Assembly: GCA_964580155.1 (NCBI GenBank) | Contig: CAZOJP010000004.1 | Span: 1 to 64,000 of the forward strand | DNA from: Intestinibacillus sp964580155 | GTDB taxonomy: Bacteria; Bacillota; Clostridia; Oscillospirales; Butyricicoccaceae | Direction of reading: 5' to 3' | DNA: 64,000 nt | In this document: positions 55,575-63,967 of the stretch, one piece after another | Layout: each line of letters starts with the position of its first letter | Position numbering within the stretch: the first letter of the stretch is position 1 | Made by a program: the position numbers and the translations under genes | The notes under the pieces: model-generated | What the model saw: the letters and a program-made list of their open reading frames with translations, nothing else | What the model was told of the DNA's origin: nothing | The model's database searches: none

Positions 55575-56408
55575 TTAATTCCACATTAAGTTCATATATC
55601 CGCTTAAAGAAGCCGTAGGATGATAAAATTTTGCAGAGCCGAGCGCGTGATCTGCACCCGGAGCCGTAACGCGCACCGTGTCGCACGCAAGCGCGCGGCA
55701 GATTCCGTTTAAGAGCGCGTGCGCAGCGTTCTCGTCGAGGGACACGGTTTCCTGCGCCCACGGCGACTGCGCGTCCGGCCAAACAAACGCATAGGCGCAT
55801 AGCCCGCTTGCGTCAAACGCTCCGTACAGCGCGCCGCCCAGCGCGGAGAACATATCCATCTGCTCCAGCCACTGCGCTTCGCTTTTCAGGACAAGCGGGG
55901 AAGTTTCGCGCATCCGCTGCGCATACAGCACCTGTACCGCAGCAAGATCCTGCTTTCCGCATATCCGTATAGAAAAATCTCCGCCTGCTTGATCGCGGGT
56001 ATGGGTCGATTCCGAAATATAGAAGCAGGGCTCATACCCATATTTTTGATAGAAATCAAACAGCCATGCCTCCTGCGGAATCAAAATCGAGGCCGCACGC
56101 GCATGCGCCCGATCCCATTCGAAGCTGGCGGACAGCAGCTGCGCCATCAGTCCGCGGCGGCGCGCCTGCGGCGCAGTGCACGCACCGTATATATAGGTCG
56201 CGGTGGCGGTGCTATCGCCAATACGCATCTCATACGGCAGCATTTGCAGCATGGCGGATAGGGTTGTCCCCTCGAGCAGCAGCAGTGTTTGCGCCGGATT
56301 ATAGCGGTGCGTAAAAAAGTAGGGGTTAAAGCCGCTGTCATCCGGAAAGCAAGTCTCCCACAGGGCGCGCACCGCAGGCGTGTCTGCCGCCGTCGCAAAG
56401 CGAATCAT
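55575..56408 (-). CDS. GNAT family N-acetyltransferase, Eis-like length
   Basis: This 277-residue protein has a GNAT domain in its first half: TYIYGACTAPQARRRGLMAQLL is motif A, and DFYQKYGYEPCF is motif B. A second domain of about 120 residues follows, a size seen in Eis-like proteins. It overlaps the DUF2156 gene by 4 bp, a pairing frequent in Clostridia. Substrate unknown. Confidence 0.85.
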   Translation of the reverse strand: MIRFATAADTPAVRALWETCFPDDSGFNPYFFTHRYNPAQTLLLLEGTTLSAMLQMLPYEMRIGDSTATATYIYGACTAPQARRRGLMAQLLSASFEWDRAHARAASILIPQEAWLFDFYQKYGYEPCFYISESTHTRDQAGGDFSIRICGKQDLAAVQVLYAQRMRETSPLVLKSEAQWLEQMDMFSALGGALYGAFDASGLCAYAFVWPDAQSPWAQETVSLDENAAHALLNGICRALACDTVRVTAPGADHALGSAKFYHPTASLSGYMNLMWN

Positions 56409-57319
56409 GCGTTGTCCTCCGCGCGCGGGATGGTGAAGAATTTCTTGCCCATCATAACGGGTTTATAGGACTGCTTTGCCTGCTTCAGGCCGGGCAGCCC
56501 GAGATCCTCCTCACGGTTGACGTAGCGCACCTCCTGACAGTTCGCCAGCACAAACTGCTGGTTAATCATCTGATAGGCGCCGTCAATTTCCGAGTTGGCC
56601 TTTTCAATCTGCACGACGTAGAGATCTTCCCGCGCGCGGCATCCGAGCGTGTACGCGATGACCTCGCCGTCCAGATACAGCAGGCCGCCGCGCATACCCA
56701 GCCGCTCAAAGTGATCCAACATGCGGCGCACAGCGCATGCTTCGCCCAAAAAGGAATTATCGCGCGCACATTTATGCGCATGACACCATTTTTCATGGTA
56801 TGCGCGTGCAATGTCGACATTTTCCGGGGTGATGGCGCGATACTCCCAGCGTCCGTCATACGCGCCGCGGAAACGGTTAATCATATTGCGCTTGGATTGC
56901 AACTTTTTGCCTGACAGCGTCGACAGTTTTTCGCTCAGATAAATATAATCGGCGCTGTCCTCCGACCAATCGAAGGAATACCGGTCACCGACAGCTTGTT
57001 CGCATTCCGGCAAAAGTGCCTCGGGAATGGCGACCATCTGAAATTCTATGTCGCGGGAGGCAGCATCCTCCTCCAATGCCTGAATGGCTGCCTTCAAATC
57101 GCCGTGTCCAATCGGAGCGAGATAAATCGGTCTTTTTTCCGGAAAGGTCACGCACCGAATGAGCAAAAAACCATTATACTCGCACATTTCGGTATTGTAG
57201 TGGTCTTCCCAGATATAGAGATCGGTAAAGCAATGCTCGCAGAGCATCGTAGACACGCTTAAAGTATAGCGCTCTACTGTTTCCTTATCTGCGAGGGTGA
57301 TTCGATGAAAAGATAACAT
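56405..57319 (-). CDS. DUF2156 protein (aminoacyltransferase-like)
   Basis: This 304-residue soluble protein matches DUF2156, the GNAT-like domain of lysyl-phosphatidylglycerol synthases, with SGKKLQSKRNMINRF and the C-terminal VNREEDLGLPGLKQAKQSYKP signature. It has no membrane flippase part, so it is the stand-alone form whose substrate is unknown. It leads a chain of overlapping genes. Confidence 0.88.
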   Translation of the reverse strand: MLSFHRITLADKETVERYTLSVSTMLCEHCFTDLYIWEDHYNTEMCEYNGFLLIRCVTFPEKRPIYLAPIGHGDLKAAIQALEEDAASRDIEFQMVAIPEALLPECEQAVGDRYSFDWSEDSADYIYLSEKLSTLSGKKLQSKRNMINRFRGAYDGRWEYRAITPENVDIARAYHEKWCHAHKCARDNSFLGEACAVRRMLDHFERLGMRGGLLYLDGEVIAYTLGCRAREDLYVVQIEKANSEIDGAYQMINQQFVLANCQEVRYVNREEDLGLPGLKQAKQSYKPVMMGKKFFTIPRAEDNA

Positions 57320-57371
57320 ATAATCTTCCTTTGCAAGACTGTTTGATTAGTATGCGCATTTGTTACACAAA

Positions 57372-58145
57372 TTACTCCGGCTGCCGAAGAGCCTCGTAGT
57401 GCGCGCACACTTCCTGCGCACGGCCGCAGGTCATTTTCCCTTCCGTGCACGGACCTGCCACGCAGGGCGGTCCGCTCTTGCGAAAAAGTGTGGGGGCAAC
57501 CGCATAAACGAGCTTATACATTTCCTCGGCCAACGCACGGATCTCCCACTGCGCACGTTCGCAGCAGCGCAGACGGAAAAAATTCTGTAGCGAGCGTGCA
57601 TTTGCCGTCATCACGATGCGCGTGGCGCACGCATTCGGCAGCACATAGCGCGCATCCTCAATCGCCATTTTCTCCGCTTGTGCGCGCGCCTTTTTTTCCG
57701 GAATCCCCTGCCCCAACAGGGCTTGTAAGTGCTTGTCCGCAAGCATGGCGGTCAGCGTCTCGTAGGTTTTCTGATCCTCTTCCATCGCCCGATCGAAAAG
57801 GGCTTTGGCTTCCGGCAGGTTTTCAATCTCGGGCGGCGCCACATATTCAAAGCCGCGCTCGCGCACATAGCGCTGCGACTGCACCGAAAAGGACGCGATG
57901 CGGTGCCTTGTGATCTGCGCAAGCAGGGAGCGGGAAACCCCCTCGATCGCAAACGAAAAACTCACATGCTCAATGGGGCTTTCGTGCCCCAGATCGGCGA
58001 GCATCTCCAAAAACCGGTCGGTTTTTTCCTTGGTCAAGCCGTCCAGTATCCCATCGACACCGCTCGCCGAATAGCAGTTTTTTGCCGCAGCGGCGATCAG
58101 TCTTTCCGGGTCGGGCGTGTATGCCAGCAGCTGTACATTCATCAT
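57372..58145 (-). CDS. thyX: Flavin-dependent thymidylate synthase
   Basis: This 257-residue enzyme makes dTMP from dUMP using FAD, NADPH and methylene-THF. The ThyX motif R80-H-R-x-x-S-F-S-x-x-S-x-R92 is perfect. The C-terminal tail carries several Cys (CVAGPCTEGKMTCGRA). The ATG at 58145 overlaps the stop of the upstream glycosyltransferase gene. Dut, which supplies dUMP, is encoded at 22.7 kb. Confidence 0.97.
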   Translation of the reverse strand: MMNVQLLAYTPDPERLIAAAAKNCYSASGVDGILDGLTKEKTDRFLEMLADLGHESPIEHVSFSFAIEGVSRSLLAQITRHRIASFSVQSQRYVRERGFEYVAPPEIENLPEAKALFDRAMEEDQKTYETLTAMLADKHLQALLGQGIPEKKARAQAEKMAIEDARYVLPNACATRIVMTANARSLQNFFRLRCCERAQWEIRALAEEMYKLVYAVAPTLFRKSGPPCVAGPCTEGKMTCGRAQEVCAHYEALRQPE

Positions 58146-58924
58146 GGGGTGATTCCCTTCTTTTTCAGGTTGGAAAGACGTGTTCCGAGCACGATCAGCA
58201 TGAACTTGGGCAGGCTCATCATGCGGCCGATGCGCGTTGGCTCCTTGAGCAGCCGATAAAACCACTCCAGCCCCAGCCTGATAAAAATATCGGGCGCGCG
58301 CTGTACGGTACCCGCGAAAACATCCAGCGAGCCGCCCAATCCGCAGAGCAGCGTCGCGTTGATGCGCTCTGCGTAGGCGGACATAAAGCGCTCTTGCTTG
58401 GGCGCGCCCAGGCACACGAACACAACGTCCGCGCCGCCTGCCGCATTAATCGCGGAAATCGCTTCCTCATCGGTGCGAAAATATCCGTCTTTACAGCCCT
58501 TCACAACAAGGCCCGGGTGCTTTTTTTGCAAGGCTGCCGCCGCCTGCTGCGCCACACCGGGCTTTGCGCCGAGCAGAAAGAGGCTCTTCCCCTCCTGCGC
58601 CATACGCGCCATCAGCGCATCGGCAAAGTCGACACCTGCGACTTTGCCGTACAGTGTTTCACGCAGAATCTTCGCGGCGTAGATAATCCCGATGCCGTCC
58701 GGCAGCACCAGACTCGCATTGTTCAGCAGCTGCGTTAAGTCGGGTTCGCTGCGGCACAGATACACAATCTCGGCATTCGGTGTCACAACGTATCCCTTTT
58801 GGTGCGTATCGATTTGCGTGATTGCAGCGTCCACGGCTTGGTCCAGTGTGACCGCATGAAATTGCACGCCCAGAATACTTGCAGTTTTCACAGTTTTCTC
58901 TCCAGTATCCAATGTGATTTTCAA
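58142..58924 (-). CDS. WecB/TagA/CpsF family glycosyltransferase
   Basis: This 260-residue protein has VVTPNAEIVYLCRSEPDL, LVLPDGIGIIYAAK and VFVCLGAPKQERFM, the family marks of TagA/WecG, which adds ManNAc in wall teichoic acid or related linkage units. The C-terminal RAPDIFIRLGLEWFYRLLKEP is typical. Acceptors here are unknown. It overlaps thyX by 4 bp. Confidence 0.94.
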   Translation of the reverse strand: MKITLDTGEKTVKTASILGVQFHAVTLDQAVDAAITQIDTHQKGYVVTPNAEIVYLCRSEPDLTQLLNNASLVLPDGIGIIYAAKILRETLYGKVAGVDFADALMARMAQEGKSLFLLGAKPGVAQQAAAALQKKHPGLVVKGCKDGYFRTDEEAISAINAAGGADVVFVCLGAPKQERFMSAYAERINATLLCGLGGSLDVFAGTVQRAPDIFIRLGLEWFYRLLKEPTRIGRMMSLPKFMLIVLGTRLSNLKKKGITP

Positions 58925-58971
58925 TCTCTTATATTTTATACCATTCCTATCGAAACCTCAAGCATTTCCGC

Positions 58972-59259
58972 TTATTTGCCCGACATATGCTGCTTGATCA
59001 GTTGATTGATGTAAACCGACATGCCCGCGCACAGGCATCCCTGTACAACTGCATCGTACGCGGCAGCGGCGAAATTCTCATAGCAGCAAAAACGTGCCGC
59101 GACAGAAAGCGCGGCAAGACCGACGCCGCATCCTGTGAGCAGCAACGGAATGCAGTGATCCGGAATGGACTTTGAACGCTTAAACACCATACCCAGGCAG
59201 TATAAAACCGCAATCAGAATCGCAAATTCCGGCTTGACAAACGACAACAAATCATCCAT
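58972..59259 (-). CDS. Holin-like protein (Hol44/holin superfamily V)
   Basis: This 95-residue protein has hydrophobic segments (about 12-28, 36-56, 66-84) and the pattern KPEFAILIAVLYCLGMVFKRS ... AGMSVYINQLIKQ, resembling clostridial Hol44-type holins. No endolysin, tail or other phage gene is nearby, so it is probably a domesticated or housekeeping holin. Its function here is unknown. Confidence 0.75.
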   Translation of the reverse strand: MDDLLSFVKPEFAILIAVLYCLGMVFKRSKSIPDHCIPLLLTGCGVGLAALSVAARFCCYENFAAAAYDAVVQGCLCAGMSVYINQLIKQHMSGK

Positions 59260-59324
59260 GCAATCGCCTCCTTTTCATAGGGTATGCGATTGCGGATGGC
59301 CGGTATACCATGAATGCGCGACAC

Positions 59325-59360
59325 AAAAACCGGCGGCAGGATCAAAAGCCTGCCGCCGGT
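59325..59360 (-). terminator. Terminator after the CD1247-type gene
   Basis: ACCGGCGGCAGG pairs perfectly with its complement around an 8-nt loop, followed on the minus strand by TTTTTGTG. Confidence 0.88.
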
Positions 59361-59370
59361 CTGATTCGGG

Positions 59371-59808
59371 TTATTCGGTTGCGCCGTCCTCTTCCTCCGC
59401 GTCCTCCAGCTCATCGTCATAGAGCGCGGAAAGATCGAATTCCAGCTCTTCACCGCATGCAGGGCACTGGATACTTCCTTCATCCAATGTGCCTTCATCG
59501 ATGAACAGACTCTCACCGCAGGTGGGACAAATGACCTGATACAAATCCGCTTCCGGATCAAAATCAAGGTCGTCCTCTGCATCAAAGTCCGGATGGAGTT
59601 CGTCTGCGACAGAGGATAGTTCCTCGTAGACATCGTCCAACTCATCCATTAGGTCTGCGTTCTGACGTTCCAAATCAGAAACGACGTTTGCGAGCTCTTC
59701 CATCGCTTCGAGCATCCCCTTTAAGAGCTTGCCTTCTTTTTTGGTGCCATCGATTTCCAGACCCTCGTAAAGTCCTTTCAAATAGGCTACATGTTCGGTC
59801 ACTGTCAT
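59371..59808 (-). CDS. CD1247-type acidic protein with a zinc ribbon
   Basis: This 145-residue, very acidic protein starts with VAYLKGLYEGLEIDGTKKEGKLLKG, the N-terminal domain first named from C. difficile CD1247, then a Glu/Asp-rich helical region, and a C-terminal zinc ribbon (CPTCG and CPACG, 19 residues apart between first Cys pairs). Function is unknown. It is downstream of efp and conserved there in many Clostridia. Confidence 0.87.
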   Translation of the reverse strand: MTVTEHVAYLKGLYEGLEIDGTKKEGKLLKGMLEAMEELANVVSDLERQNADLMDELDDVYEELSSVADELHPDFDAEDDLDFDPEADLYQVICPTCGESLFIDEGTLDEGSIQCPACGEELEFDLSALYDDELEDAEEEDGATE

Positions 59809-59901
59809 TTCAGTATCCTCCTTCGCAAAAATGAAGACATCGTCTTAAATTGTATCTCCGAAAAGCGCAGCTAATCAAACGCAGCGCATGCGGATCGTAA
59901 A

Positions 59902-60465
59902 TTAGCCCTTGGCGCGCTCCAGATATTCACCTGTGCGCGTGTCGATCTTGATGCGATCACCGATCTCAAGGAACAGCGGCACCTGTACAGACGCACCGGT
60001 TGTCACGATTGCGGGCTTGAGCGTGTTCGTTGCTGTGTTACCCTTGAATCCCGGGTCGGTTTCGGTGATTTCAAGCTCCACGAAGAGCGGCGGCTCAACC
60101 GCGAAAATGCTACCCTTATAGGAGGCGACCTTGCAGGTCATATTTTCTGCCACAAAACGGAAATCATCGCCCAGAGTAGACTTGTTGATCGGCACCTGGT
60201 CGTAGGTTTCTGTATCCATGAAGTAATACAGCTCGCCGTCCGCGTACAGATACTGCATATCCTTGCGCTCTACAAACGCCGGCTCATACTTATCGGTCGG
60301 GTTAAAGCTGCGCTCGGTGACTGCACCCGTGATCACGTTCTTCATCTTAACGCGAACAAATGCGGCACCCTTGCCGGGCTTAACATGCTGAAATTCGACA
60401 ACCTGAAGTACCTGGCCGTCCATTTCAAAAGTTGTACCGTTTCTGAATTCACCTGCGGATATCAT
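59902..60465 (-). CDS. efp: Elongation factor P
   Basis: This 187-residue three-domain factor relieves ribosome stalling at polyproline. Domain I has FQHVKPGKGAAFVRVKMKN with Lys32 at the loop tip, the residue modified in other bacteria. No EpmA/EpmB or EarP gene is present in the window. Domain III ends with GDRIKIDTRTGEYLERA. Confidence 0.97.
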   Translation of the reverse strand: MISAGEFRNGTTFEMDGQVLQVVEFQHVKPGKGAAFVRVKMKNVITGAVTERSFNPTDKYEPAFVERKDMQYLYADGELYYFMDTETYDQVPINKSTLGDDFRFVAENMTCKVASYKGSIFAVEPPLFVELEITETDPGFKGNTATNTLKPAIVTTGASVQVPLFLEIGDRIKIDTRTGEYLERAKG

Positions 60466-60533
60466 AAAAAGTCTCCTCCAAAACTATAATTCAATACGAA
60501 GTTTAAATTGACAACTTATGTCGATGCCTATTT

Positions 60534-60562
60534 ATCTTACCCCATAATTGCAGTTTTGGCAA
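60534..60562 (-). promoter_or_regulatory. Promoter of efp
   Basis: TTGCCA (60557-60562) and TAAGAT (60534-60539) are 17 bp apart on the minus strand. Confidence 0.65.
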
Positions 60563-60617
60563 GTAAATTTTAGCTGAAAGTTGGTTTTTTACAATTTTGC
60601 CTATGTGCCGCGCACAC

Positions 60618-60657
60618 GAAGCGGGCGGCAGAAGCTTTGCCCCCGCCGCCCGCTTCG
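60618..60657 (-). terminator. Strong hairpin after the Cys/Gly-rich peptide gene
   Basis: A perfect 13-bp GC-rich stem (CGAAGCGGGCGGC arm, 60618-60630 with 60645-60657) around a 14-nt loop lies 22 bp beyond the stop. No T-run follows on either strand, so it may be a processed 3' end or a non-canonical terminator. Confidence 0.55.
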
Positions 60658-60678
60658 ACTTGGTTCTCTTATGGATAC

Positions 60679-60852
60679 TTATCTGCCGCAGCCACCGCAG
60701 CCTCCGCAGCCTCCGCCGCAGCTGCCGCAGCCGCTGTTGCCACCGCAGCCGAAGCAGAAGCCATTACCGCTGCAGCACCAGATCAGCACGATGACCAGGA
60801 TGATAATCCACCAGTAGTTGTCGCAGCCCATAGTAGAATTCGCGTTACACAT
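60679..60852 (-). CDS. 57-aa Cys/Gly-rich small membrane protein
   Basis: A 57-residue frame starts at an ATG (60850-60852) with AGGAGGAAATATCTT before it. It has an N-terminal hydrophilic part (MCNANSTMGCDN), one membrane segment (YWWIIILVIVLIW), then CC and a tail of repeated Gly-Gly-Cys units; in total 12 cysteines. I do not recognise a named family; it recalls small Cys/Gly-rich membrane peptides of spore formers. No maturase that would make it a RiPP is evident. Missed by ordinary calling because the other strand reads as a Pro/Gln-rich frame. Confidence 0.75.
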   Translation of the reverse strand: MCNANSTMGCDNYWWIIILVIVLIWCCSGNGFCFGCGGNSGCGSCGGGCGGCGGCGR

Positions 60853-60930
60853 AAGATATTTCCTCCTATCAGTGATTTCATCACATCCTATGGAGAAAGA
60901 CGGCTGTGGGTTCCTGTCTGGTGAAATGTT

Positions 60931-62232
60931 TTATATTTCTTTTACCGATACTTCGTGTCCGATGAGTCCTTCGGCATTGCGTCCGGTGATGCGCGCCGTG
61001 ACGAGCGTGTTCTTGACGCCCGGGGTCTGCACCAGCACGGGAAAATCATAGATGGAATGTCCGGACCACATCCCCTCCCCCGCCGGATGCTCGAGCAGCA
61101 CTTCCAGCTGTTTCCCGACAAACGGATCCAGGAACTCCTTGCGCATCGTGCGCGCAAGCGCCTTAACCTGATCCGCGCGGCGCGCTTTTACGCTTGGCGC
61201 AAGCTGCCCCGGCATGGCCGCCGCAATGGTGCCACTGCGCGGTGAATACGGAAAAACGTGCATATCGGCAAAACTGCATTGCCGGACAAACTCCAATGTG
61301 TCGCAAAACTCCTGCTCGGTCTCTCCGGGAAAGCCGACGATCAAATCGGTTGTGAGAGAGCACCCCGGAAAAAATGTGCGCAAGCGCGCGATGATCGCCC
61401 GATATTCTGCTGCCGTATACTTGCGTTTCATGCGCTCCAGCACGGTGTCAGAGCCGCTTTGCAGCGATAAATGAAAATGGTACATAAAGTTCGGGAACAC
61501 AGATAATCTGCGGCAAAACGCTTCGTCCACCGTCCGCGGCTCCAAGGAGGATAGGCGAATGCGAACCCGAGGAGCTGCGCTGCACACCCGCTCAATGAGC
61601 GTGACGAGATTGACCTCTGCCGCCAAATCATGTCCATAGGAGGATATTTCAATGCCTGTGAGCACGATTTCGCGAACACCTGCATCTGCAAGCTGCCGCA
61701 CCTGGAACAAGACTTCGTCGATCTGCATCGACCGCACATGGCCGCGCGCATAGGGAATAATGCAGTATGTGCAGTAATTATCGCATCCATCCTGTATTTT
61801 AAGCAGGGCGCGTGTTCTGCCGCGCGGCACGCCGGCCGGCAGCGACTCAAATACGGCGGGCGGTGCAGGGGGCGCGGCGTGCGCGCCATCTGACTCACCG
61901 CGCGCTCTGCGCTCGCAGCGGTCCAAGATGGCCGCACGGTCGGCCGTACCGCAAATCAAATCGATTTCGGGTTGCGCAAGCACTTTTTCCGGCTCGGTCT
62001 GCGCAAAACAGCCGCACGCTGCGATAATCGCACGCGGATGTTCTCGGCGCATCTTATGAAACATCCGTATGTTTTTGTGATCGCTCACCGAAGTCACGGT
62101 GCAGGTGTTGACAATGCACACATCTGCGTCTTGTGTTGTAATTTCGTGTCCGCGGCTCTGCGCCAGTTGCAACAGCGCCTGTGATTCAAAACGATTGACC
62201 TTGCAGCCCAGCGTATAAAAAGCAAATTTCAT
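60931..62232 (-). CDS. mtaB: tRNA t6A37 methylthiotransferase MtaB
   Basis: This 433-residue radical SAM enzyme turns t6A37 into ms2t6A37. The N-terminal UPF0004 domain starts FAFYTLGCKVNRFES with its auxiliary-cluster cysteines (also VNTCTVT and AACGCFAQ), the radical SAM triad is in QDGCDNYCTYCIIPYARG, and a TRAM domain ends it. The YTLGCKVN form distinguishes MtaB from MiaB and RimO. It acts on the product of TsaD, encoded at 11.7 kb. Start follows AAAGGAC. Confidence 0.95.
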   Translation of the reverse strand: MKFAFYTLGCKVNRFESQALLQLAQSRGHEITTQDADVCIVNTCTVTSVSDHKNIRMFHKMRREHPRAIIAACGCFAQTEPEKVLAQPEIDLICGTADRAAILDRCERRARGESDGAHAAPPAPPAVFESLPAGVPRGRTRALLKIQDGCDNYCTYCIIPYARGHVRSMQIDEVLFQVRQLADAGVREIVLTGIEISSYGHDLAAEVNLVTLIERVCSAAPRVRIRLSSLEPRTVDEAFCRRLSVFPNFMYHFHLSLQSGSDTVLERMKRKYTAAEYRAIIARLRTFFPGCSLTTDLIVGFPGETEQEFCDTLEFVRQCSFADMHVFPYSPRSGTIAAAMPGQLAPSVKARRADQVKALARTMRKEFLDPFVGKQLEVLLEHPAGEGMWSGHSIYDFPVLVQTPGVKNTLVTARITGRNAEGLIGHEVSVKEI

Positions 62233-62323
62233 GAAAATAGTCCTTTGGTCGATTTCAAAATGAGAGGGGCGTCCGATACAGACTCGGCACTGCGCGCAAG
62301 CACGCGCTGCCTCATAAGACGCA

Positions 62324-62350
62324 GAAGCACCCGCCAATCGCGAGTGCTTC
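62324..62350 (-). terminator. Hairpin after the hydrogenase gene
   Basis: GAAGCAC with TCGC/GCGG inside forms an 11-bp stem around a 5-nt loop. No T-run follows, so termination is uncertain. Confidence 0.4.
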
Positions 62351-62357
62351 CGTGTTG

Positions 62358-63869
62358 TTATTTATGGAGTTCGTCCAGATACTCTTTATATTGGCTTCCG
62401 CTGACACATTGATAGTCTGCGGCATTCTTGTTTTTCGTAACGGCCGCGGTCGATTTGTTGATCGCCTGTATGGTGCCCGCGCCGCCGACGCAGCCGCCGG
62501 GGCAAGCCATGCCCTCCAGCAGGTATCCGTCATATGTACCGCGCTTTGCCATCATCAGCATCTTCTTGCATTCGCGCAGCCCTTCCGCGCTCGCGACCTT
62601 GACCTCGCGTGTGGGATCGCTGTCGTGAATACAGTTTACAACAGCCTGCGCAACGCCGCCGCTGACCGCAAAGTTGCGGCCGTCTCCGCTTGCGTCGGAA
62701 TAGCCCTCATCCTCCGGAAGCGTCGCAAAATCGACTTCCTTGGCTTGGAACATACCCGCCAGCTCTTCAAACGTCAGCACGAAGTCAACGTCACTGCGCA
62801 CAGTGCGACGGCTCGCTTCCAGTTTTTTCGCAGCACACGGCCCGATAAATACAACCTTGCACTCCGGATGCTGCCGCTTGATTAAGCGACCGGTGAGTAC
62901 CATCGGGGTCATGGTCATGGAAATATAGGATGCAAACTCCGGGAACTGCTGCTTTGCCATCACAGACCATGCAGGGCAGCACGAGGTTCCCATGAACGGC
63001 TGTTTCTCCGGCACTTCCTTCAGAAAATCCTTGGCTTCTTCGATCGAGCACAAGTCCGCGCCAATGGATACGTCATAAACATCCGTAAATCCAAGCGCCT
63101 GCATTGCGCTGCGCAGCTTGCCCGGTGTCAGATTTGGTCCAAACTGCCCGACGACGGCGGGTGCAATGGCAGCATATACCGGCACATCGCTCTTCATCGC
63201 CAAAATCGTCTGGAAAATCTGTCCCTTATCGGCAATGGCTCCGAAGGGACAGCTTACAAGGCACATGCCGCAGGACACGCACTTGTCATAATCAATTTCC
63301 GCACGGCCGTATTCATCCGAATGAATGGCATCGATGCCGCACGCAGCGGCGCAGGGACGCTCCATGCGCATAATGGCATTGTACGGACAAGCTTTGATGC
63401 ATTTTCCGCACTTGATGCACTTTTCCTGATCGATTACAGAGCGTCGGTTGACGATGGAGACCGCGCCCGTCGGGCAGACCTCCACGCAGGGGTTCGCCAG
63501 ACAGCCCTGACAGGAGTCGGTGACCCGCACAACGTTATCCGGGCAGGAGTGGCAGGCGAATTTGATAATATTGATCAGCGGCGGTTCGTAGTACTTTTCT
63601 GCGATCGCGCTTTCGTTGATGCCTTCCGCAACCGGTTCATGCTGCTTGACAGAGCGCAGCGGCAGACCGATTTCCAAGCGCAGACGTTCGCCGATGATTG
63701 CGCGCTCTAAAAAGATGCTTTCGCGCAGCGCGGCAATTTCGCCGGGGATGATTTGGTAGGGTAGTTTTTCGATGCGCGAATAGTCACCGCCCTCATAGGC
63801 TAGCCGCGCGACCTCGGTGAAAATTTTCCGACGAATGTCGGTAAGGTTGGTTTCAATGCCTCTCATCAT
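62358..63869 (-). CDS. [FeFe] hydrogenase, group B-like
   Basis: This 503-residue protein has an N-terminal region of about 100 residues, then four Cys-rich Fe-S segments between 106 and 207 (including C151-x2-C-x2-C-x3-C161 and C197-x2-C-x2-C-x3-C207), and the H-cluster domain. The H-cluster motifs are T295-S-C-C-P-A-W301, G343-P-C-A-A-K-K with E351, and E452-G-M-A-C456-P-G-G-C460. The Ala in TSCCPAW and the ACPGGCVGG form place it with group B (as CpIII of C. pasteurianum). It is monocistronic, with a Rex-like operator at its promoter. Maturases HydEFG are not in the window. Confidence 0.92.
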   Translation of the reverse strand: MMRGIETNLTDIRRKIFTEVARLAYEGGDYSRIEKLPYQIIPGEIAALRESIFLERAIIGERLRLEIGLPLRSVKQHEPVAEGINESAIAEKYYEPPLINIIKFACHSCPDNVVRVTDSCQGCLANPCVEVCPTGAVSIVNRRSVIDQEKCIKCGKCIKACPYNAIMRMERPCAAACGIDAIHSDEYGRAEIDYDKCVSCGMCLVSCPFGAIADKGQIFQTILAMKSDVPVYAAIAPAVVGQFGPNLTPGKLRSAMQALGFTDVYDVSIGADLCSIEEAKDFLKEVPEKQPFMGTSCCPAWSVMAKQQFPEFASYISMTMTPMVLTGRLIKRQHPECKVVFIGPCAAKKLEASRRTVRSDVDFVLTFEELAGMFQAKEVDFATLPEDEGYSDASGDGRNFAVSGGVAQAVVNCIHDSDPTREVKVASAEGLRECKKMLMMAKRGTYDGYLLEGMACPGGCVGGAGTIQAINKSTAAVTKNKNAADYQCVSGSQYKEYLDELHK

Positions 63870-63914
63870 AGTTGGTAGTCCTCATTCATAGCTATTGGAG
63901 TATCACTTGCAAGA

Positions 63915-63967
63915 TTGTTTGATATTTAACTAATGATCATTATAAAACAAATTCCCCGGAAAGTAAA
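63915..63967 (-). promoter_or_regulatory. Hydrogenase promoter with a Rex-like operator
   Basis: TTTACT (63962-63967) and TATAAT (63939-63944) are 17 bp apart on the minus strand. The element at 63915-63932 (TTGTTTGATATTTAACTA on the plus strand) matches 11 of 14 defined Rex positions and overlaps the predicted transcription start, where a repressor would block initiation. Confidence 0.6.

Noticed and set aside
58972..59259. Prophage remnant around the holin-like gene
   Set aside because: All flanking genes are ordinary chromosomal genes and no integrase, lysin or attachment repeat was seen.
60581..60817. Plus-strand Pro/Gln-rich frame near 60.7 kb
   Set aside because: It is the reverse of the Gly-Gly-Cys repeat of the minus-strand gene, which has a proper ribosome site and membrane segment.
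60618..60852. RiPP precursor interpretation of the Cys/Gly-rich peptide
   Set aside because: The only nearby radical SAM gene is mtaB, a tRNA-modifying enzyme; no leader-binding domain, protease or transporter is present.
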